Shown here: positions 43,003-45,642 of the stretch, piece after piece
Layout of the letters: the number at the start of each line of letters is the position of its first letter
Numbering within the stretch: the first letter of the stretch is position 1
Assembly: GCA_028821145.1 (NCBI GenBank)
Contig: JAPPHC010000067.1
Span: 1 to 45,642, forward strand
DNA length: 45,642 nucleotides
Source of the DNA: Gammaproteobacteria bacterium
Lineage (GTDB): Bacteria > Pseudomonadota > Gammaproteobacteria > Steroidobacterales > Foliamicaceae
Reading direction: 5' to 3'
Notes under the pieces: generated by a model
Databases searched by the model: none
Seen by the model: the letters and a program-made list of their open reading frames with translations, nothing else
Told to the model about the DNA's origin: nothing
Position numbers and translations under genes: made by a program

Positions 43003-44259
43003 TCAGGCTGCCTTTGCTTGCAGGCGGGAGGCTTCTTCGCCGATGATTCTCAGTCCTTCGAATACCGAGTCCGCGTCGCCGCAAACATTGACGCGGATGC
43101 ATTCGCGCTCGTGGGTCCACGGCTTTTGCAGGCCGGGGAAGAATTCGTGCCCGGACAGGATCATCACGCCGCGGGACCTCAGGCGCCGGTAAAGGGTCTG
43201 GTTGTCGTTGAGCCCCGGGAACCACAGCCACAGGAACATCGAGCCTTCCGGCTTGTGGATGTAGTAGTCGCAGTTCGTCAGCGTTTCATGGCAGAAGCCC
43301 ACCGCGTCGTGGACCTTGCGCTGGTAGAACGGCATGATTAGGTCGCGGCTGATCCGCAGCAGTTCGCGGTTCTCCAGCAGCGGCGCGACCAATGCGGCGC
43401 CCGCGGCCCCCACCGCCAACTGCGTAAGCGCGTTCACGCGCCCCATGATTTCCGTGACCTCCTCGTTGGCCACGACAATCCCCGTGCGCAGCGCCGGAAG
43501 CCCGATCTTGGACAGGCTCATCGTCAGTATGGTGTTGTCGTTCCACTCGGGGCGCTCATTGACATAGATCATGCCGGGGAAGGGGAAGCCGTAGGCGTTG
43601 TCGACGATCAACGGGACCTGTCGTTCCCGCGCCACCTCATCGAGCCGCGCAAGTTCCGACTGGCGAATCACGTTGCCGGTGGGATTGGTGGGCCTGGACA
43701 CGATGATCGCACCGACGTCCGCGACTTCATCCAACCCTTCCATGCGCAGGCCGTACTTGAACTGTCGGTTGGGGAGCTTGCGGATGACCGAGCGGCGGGA
43801 GGCTACGTCCGCGTCGTCGGAAAGCAGCCCCTTGTAGCCGATGTATTCCGGGCACAGCGGAATGATGATCCGGCGCCGTTTGCCGCCGGGGCCCACGCCG
43901 CCGAAGAGGTTGAAGAGATAGTAGAAGCAAAGTTGGCTTCCGGGCGCCAGGGAAATATTTTTGGCGGTCAGTGGCCAGCCGTATTCCTCGCGCAGCATAT
44001 CGGCCAGCGCCTCGCGGAATCGGGTATCTCCCAGCGGTTCGGAATAGATCGACGCCATGTTGTCGAAGCGGCCCGGGTCCGCGGCGATTTTCGCCAGTTC
44101 GGCGCGGAAAATTTCCCTGACTTCGGGAATAATGGCCGGGTTGCCGCCTCCAAGCCGATACACCTTGTCGACTCCCGGAATCGGGCACGACATGTCTTCC
44201 ATCAATTCCTTCGCGCCGCTGTGGGCGTTGAAGGTCCTGACAAAATTGGAGTACTGCAT
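43003..44259 (-). CDS. avtA: Valine-pyruvate aminotransferase
   Basis: The 418-residue PLP enzyme of fold type I catalyses transfer between valine and pyruvate. The family-specific text includes YRLGGGNPAIIPEV, ASIYSEPLGDTRFREALADML, LAPGSQLCFYYLFNLFGG, PTNPTGNVIR, VDNAYGFPFPG, and the PLP lysine in TMSLSKIGLPALRTG. ATG 44259 is favoured over the GTG one codon earlier; an AGGA lies 9-12 bases upstream. It is probably co-transcribed with the FabD-like gene downstream. It fits the branched-chain and propionyl-CoA metabolism seen elsewhere in the window. Confidence 0.94.
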   Translation of the reverse strand: MQYSNFVRTFNAHSGAKELMEDMSCPIPGVDKVYRLGGGNPAIIPEVREIFRAELAKIAADPGRFDNMASIYSEPLGDTRFREALADMLREEYGWPLTAKNISLAPGSQLCFYYLFNLFGGVGPGGKRRRIIIPLCPEYIGYKGLLSDDADVASRRSVIRKLPNRQFKYGLRMEGLDEVADVGAIIVSRPTNPTGNVIRQSELARLDEVARERQVPLIVDNAYGFPFPGMIYVNERPEWNDNTILTMSLSKIGLPALRTGIVVANEEVTEIMGRVNALTQLAVGAAGAALVAPLLENRELLRISRDLIMPFYQRKVHDAVGFCHETLTNCDYYIHKPEGSMFLWLWFPGLNDNQTLYRRLRSRGVMILSGHEFFPGLQKPWTHERECIRVNVCGDADSVFEGLRIIGEEASRLQAKAA

Positions 44260-44327
44260 CACATCATCCTGGCCGGTGCGTTGGCGGGTGGATTATCTAC
44301 TACGGAGTTACTGATCTACTAACGTAT

Positions 44328-45044
44328 ATGGGTCTATTCAGGCTGAATTCCAGCATAGCACAGCGGCTTGATTGCGCGCTCGTCCTGGTGTTTCGCAGGC
44401 CGCGCGAGCATCACGGCAAACGCCGTATGGCGGCGTCCCTGGACGAGCGGACCGTGGTGGAACTCTGCCGGCTGATGCTGGACTGCGCGCTGGAGGACCT
44501 TCGGGCCTGGCGCGGACCGGTCGTGCTGGTCCCGGAAGACGTCGACGACATGGACTGGGCGCGCTCGTTGACGGCGACGGGATCGTCCGGTAGTGCGCCG
44601 GTCAGGGTCCTTGCGCAGGGCGCCGGCAACCTGGGCAGGCGGCTGGAAAGACTGGACCGGGCGCTTGGCGCCATGCAATTGAAGCGCCGGATCTATATCG
44701 GCAGCGATGCGCCGGTGCTGAAGCCGCGGCACTACCGGCGCGTGATCGCCGGCCTTGCCACGCATGACGCAGTGCTGGCGACCGCCCGTGATGGCGGCGT
44801 AACGATGATGGCCACGCGTCGAGGCTGGCCTCGACTGGCGGGTCTCCCCTGGGGCACGCCTGGACTGGCCCATGCTTTGAGGGCCACCTGCCGCAAGGCC
44901 GGCCAGGCGGCGCTGAGGATTCCCGGCGGATCCGACGTCGATCGCCTCTCGGACCTGGCGCCCCTGGCCCGGGCGTTGCGCGGAGATTCGAGGCCGGCAC
45001 GACGCGAATTGCATCGCTGGCTCGTGCTGAACCGGCTGGCGTGA
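44328..45044 (+). CDS. DUF2064/TIGR04282-type glycosyltransferase
   Basis: The 238-residue protein fits the TIGR04282 (arsenosugar biosynthesis type) nucleotidyl/glycosyltransferase-A fold: ALVLVFRRPREHHGKRRMA near the N-terminus, then AQGAGNLGRRLERLDRAL, and IYIGSDAPVLKPRHYRRV. The N-terminal RxPxxxxxKRR loop is somewhat degenerate compared with the usual family text. ATG 44328 lacks a good ribosome binding site and adds about 15 residues before the domain. Its stop overlaps the next gene (TGATG), and that partner is the standard one for this family. Confidence 0.83.
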   Translation: MGLFRLNSSIAQRLDCALVLVFRRPREHHGKRRMAASLDERTVVELCRLMLDCALEDLRAWRGPVVLVPEDVDDMDWARSLTATGSSGSAPVRVLAQGAGNLGRRLERLDRALGAMQLKRRIYIGSDAPVLKPRHYRRVIAGLATHDAVLATARDGGVTMMATRRGWPRLAGLPWGTPGLAHALRATCRKAGQAALRIPGGSDVDRLSDLAPLARALRGDSRPARRELHRWLVLNRLA

Positions 45045-45642
45045 TGGACGTTTCCGTCGTGATCCCCGTATACCGCGACCGGCAGGCGCTGGGGCGCATG
45101 CTTGAGGCCCTTGCGGCGCTCGATCCGCGGCCGTCGGAGGTCATCGTCGTGGATGGCGGAAGCGATCGGGAGATCGAGGCGTTGTGCGCCGGGGCGGGCT
45201 GCCGCTACCTGGCATCTCGCGCATGCCGGGGCGAACAGATGGATCGCGGCGCCCGAGCGGCGGGAAGCGAGCTGTTGTGGTTTCTGCATGCCGACAACAC
45301 GCCGCGGCCCGAGTCCATAGCCGTCATTCGCACACACATGGCCCCGGGGACCGTGGGCGGCTGGTTCCGGTTCATTTTCGAAAGCGAGCGCTGCTGGCAG
45401 GCGCGTCTTTTGGCCTTTCTGATCAACCTGCGTGCGCGAGTCGGTACGCCCTATGGCGATCAGGGACTGTTCATGCGCCGCGATGCCTACCGGTTGGCCG
45501 GGGGCTTTCCCCCTCGAGCGCTGTTCGAAGAGCCTCCGCTCGTAAAGCTTCTACGGAAATCGGGCCGGTTCGCGCCCGTGCCGGCGGCCCTGGGCGTGTC
45601 GGCCCGGCGGTGGAAGCGTGACGGGTGGTTCAGGCGCAGCCT
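45044..45642 (+). CDS. TIGR04283-type family 2 glycosyltransferase (partial)
   Basis: The first 199 residues of a GT2 glycosyltransferase run off the right edge. The start SVVIPVYRDRQALGRMLEAL is followed by EVIVVDGGSD, GEQMDRGARAAGSELLWFLHADNTP (the DxD-like HAD of this family), GTPYGDQGLFMRRDAYRLAGGFP and EEPPLVKLLRKSGR. This matches the TIGR04283 family, nearly always found next to TIGR04282 proteins. Association with arsenosugar synthesis is a family name; the arsenic genes themselves are not in the window. Confidence 0.9.
   Translation, partial: MDVSVVIPVYRDRQALGRMLEALAALDPRPSEVIVVDGGSDREIEALCAGAGCRYLASRACRGEQMDRGARAAGSELLWFLHADNTPRPESIAVIRTHMAPGTVGGWFRFIFESERCWQARLLAFLINLRARVGTPYGDQGLFMRRDAYRLAGGFPPRALFEEPPLVKLLRKSGRFAPVPAALGVSARRWKRDGWFRRS

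Overview
The window is a compact, high-G+C stretch (by eye a little over 60%) of a bacterial chromosome, most likely a gammaproteobacterium. The clues are conserved neighbourhoods: metG beside an RnfB-like ferredoxin gene, yciB-bolA, scpA-scpB-rluB, and a TRZ/ATZ deaminase-ubiG-HAD phosphatase-rmuC chain. A large TonB-dependent receptor and an outer-membrane barrel show a Gram-negative envelope. Genus cannot be named from sequence reading alone. No RNA gene, insertion sequence, prophage or CRISPR array was seen. No gap between genes exceeds about 170 bases.

Layout. 1-5.8 kb: leftward block of a POT peptide transporter, an M2 (ACE-like) peptidase, metG and a two-cluster ferredoxin. 5.85-6.7 kb: yciB and a BolA-like gene rightward, ending at a long inverted repeat. 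6.8-14.0 kb: leftward putative uptake and catabolism cluster (two tandem GPH-family transporters, a TonB-dependent receptor, a PhyH-type dioxygenase, an atypical alpha/beta hydrolase). 14.0-17.3 kb: mrp, scpA, scpB, rluB rightward. 17.3-21.4 kb: leftward mtaD-like deaminase, ubiG, gph/mupP, rmuC, each overlapping the next by four bases. 21.5-23.8 kb: a Tat-signal amidohydrolase coupled to a TauD-type dioxygenase. 23.8-28.9 kb: a membrane-anchored VWA protein, a DUF1295 protein, a DUF1838 protein, a PQQ-type sugar dehydrogenase gene broken by an in-frame TAA, and a CbiX-like protein with a Met/His-rich pentapeptide repeat. 29-34.7 kb: icd, a porin-like barrel, a two-component sodium:solute symporter, and a ketopantoate reductase homologue. 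34.7-42 kb: a complete propionyl-CoA to succinyl-CoA operon (mutase, pccB, pccA, then one gene fusing the mutase GTPase chaperone MeaB to methylmalonyl-CoA epimerase), followed by a DUF423 gene. 42-45.6 kb: a malonyl-CoA:ACP transacylase homologue, valine-pyruvate aminotransferase, and a pair of arsenosugar-type glycosyltransferases, the last cut by the window end.

How they fit together. Peptide trimming and uptake (M2 peptidase plus POT), valine transamination and the propionyl-CoA route suggest growth on peptides and branched amino acids. The TonB receptor, the two oxygenases, the amidohydrolase and the GPH carriers suggest uptake and oxidation of small organic compounds whose identity the sequence does not reveal. 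Translational coupling is used heavily: most operonic junctions are ATGA, GTGA, TTGA or TGATG overlaps.

The most distinctive observations are the MeaB-epimerase fusion that lacks the usual MeaB C-terminal arm, the Met/His-repeat CbiX-like protein, the coupled M2 peptidase/POT pair, the single nonsense codon in the sugar dehydrogenase, and several start codons lying only 6-10 bases from a -10-like hexamer with no Shine-Dalgarno sequence.
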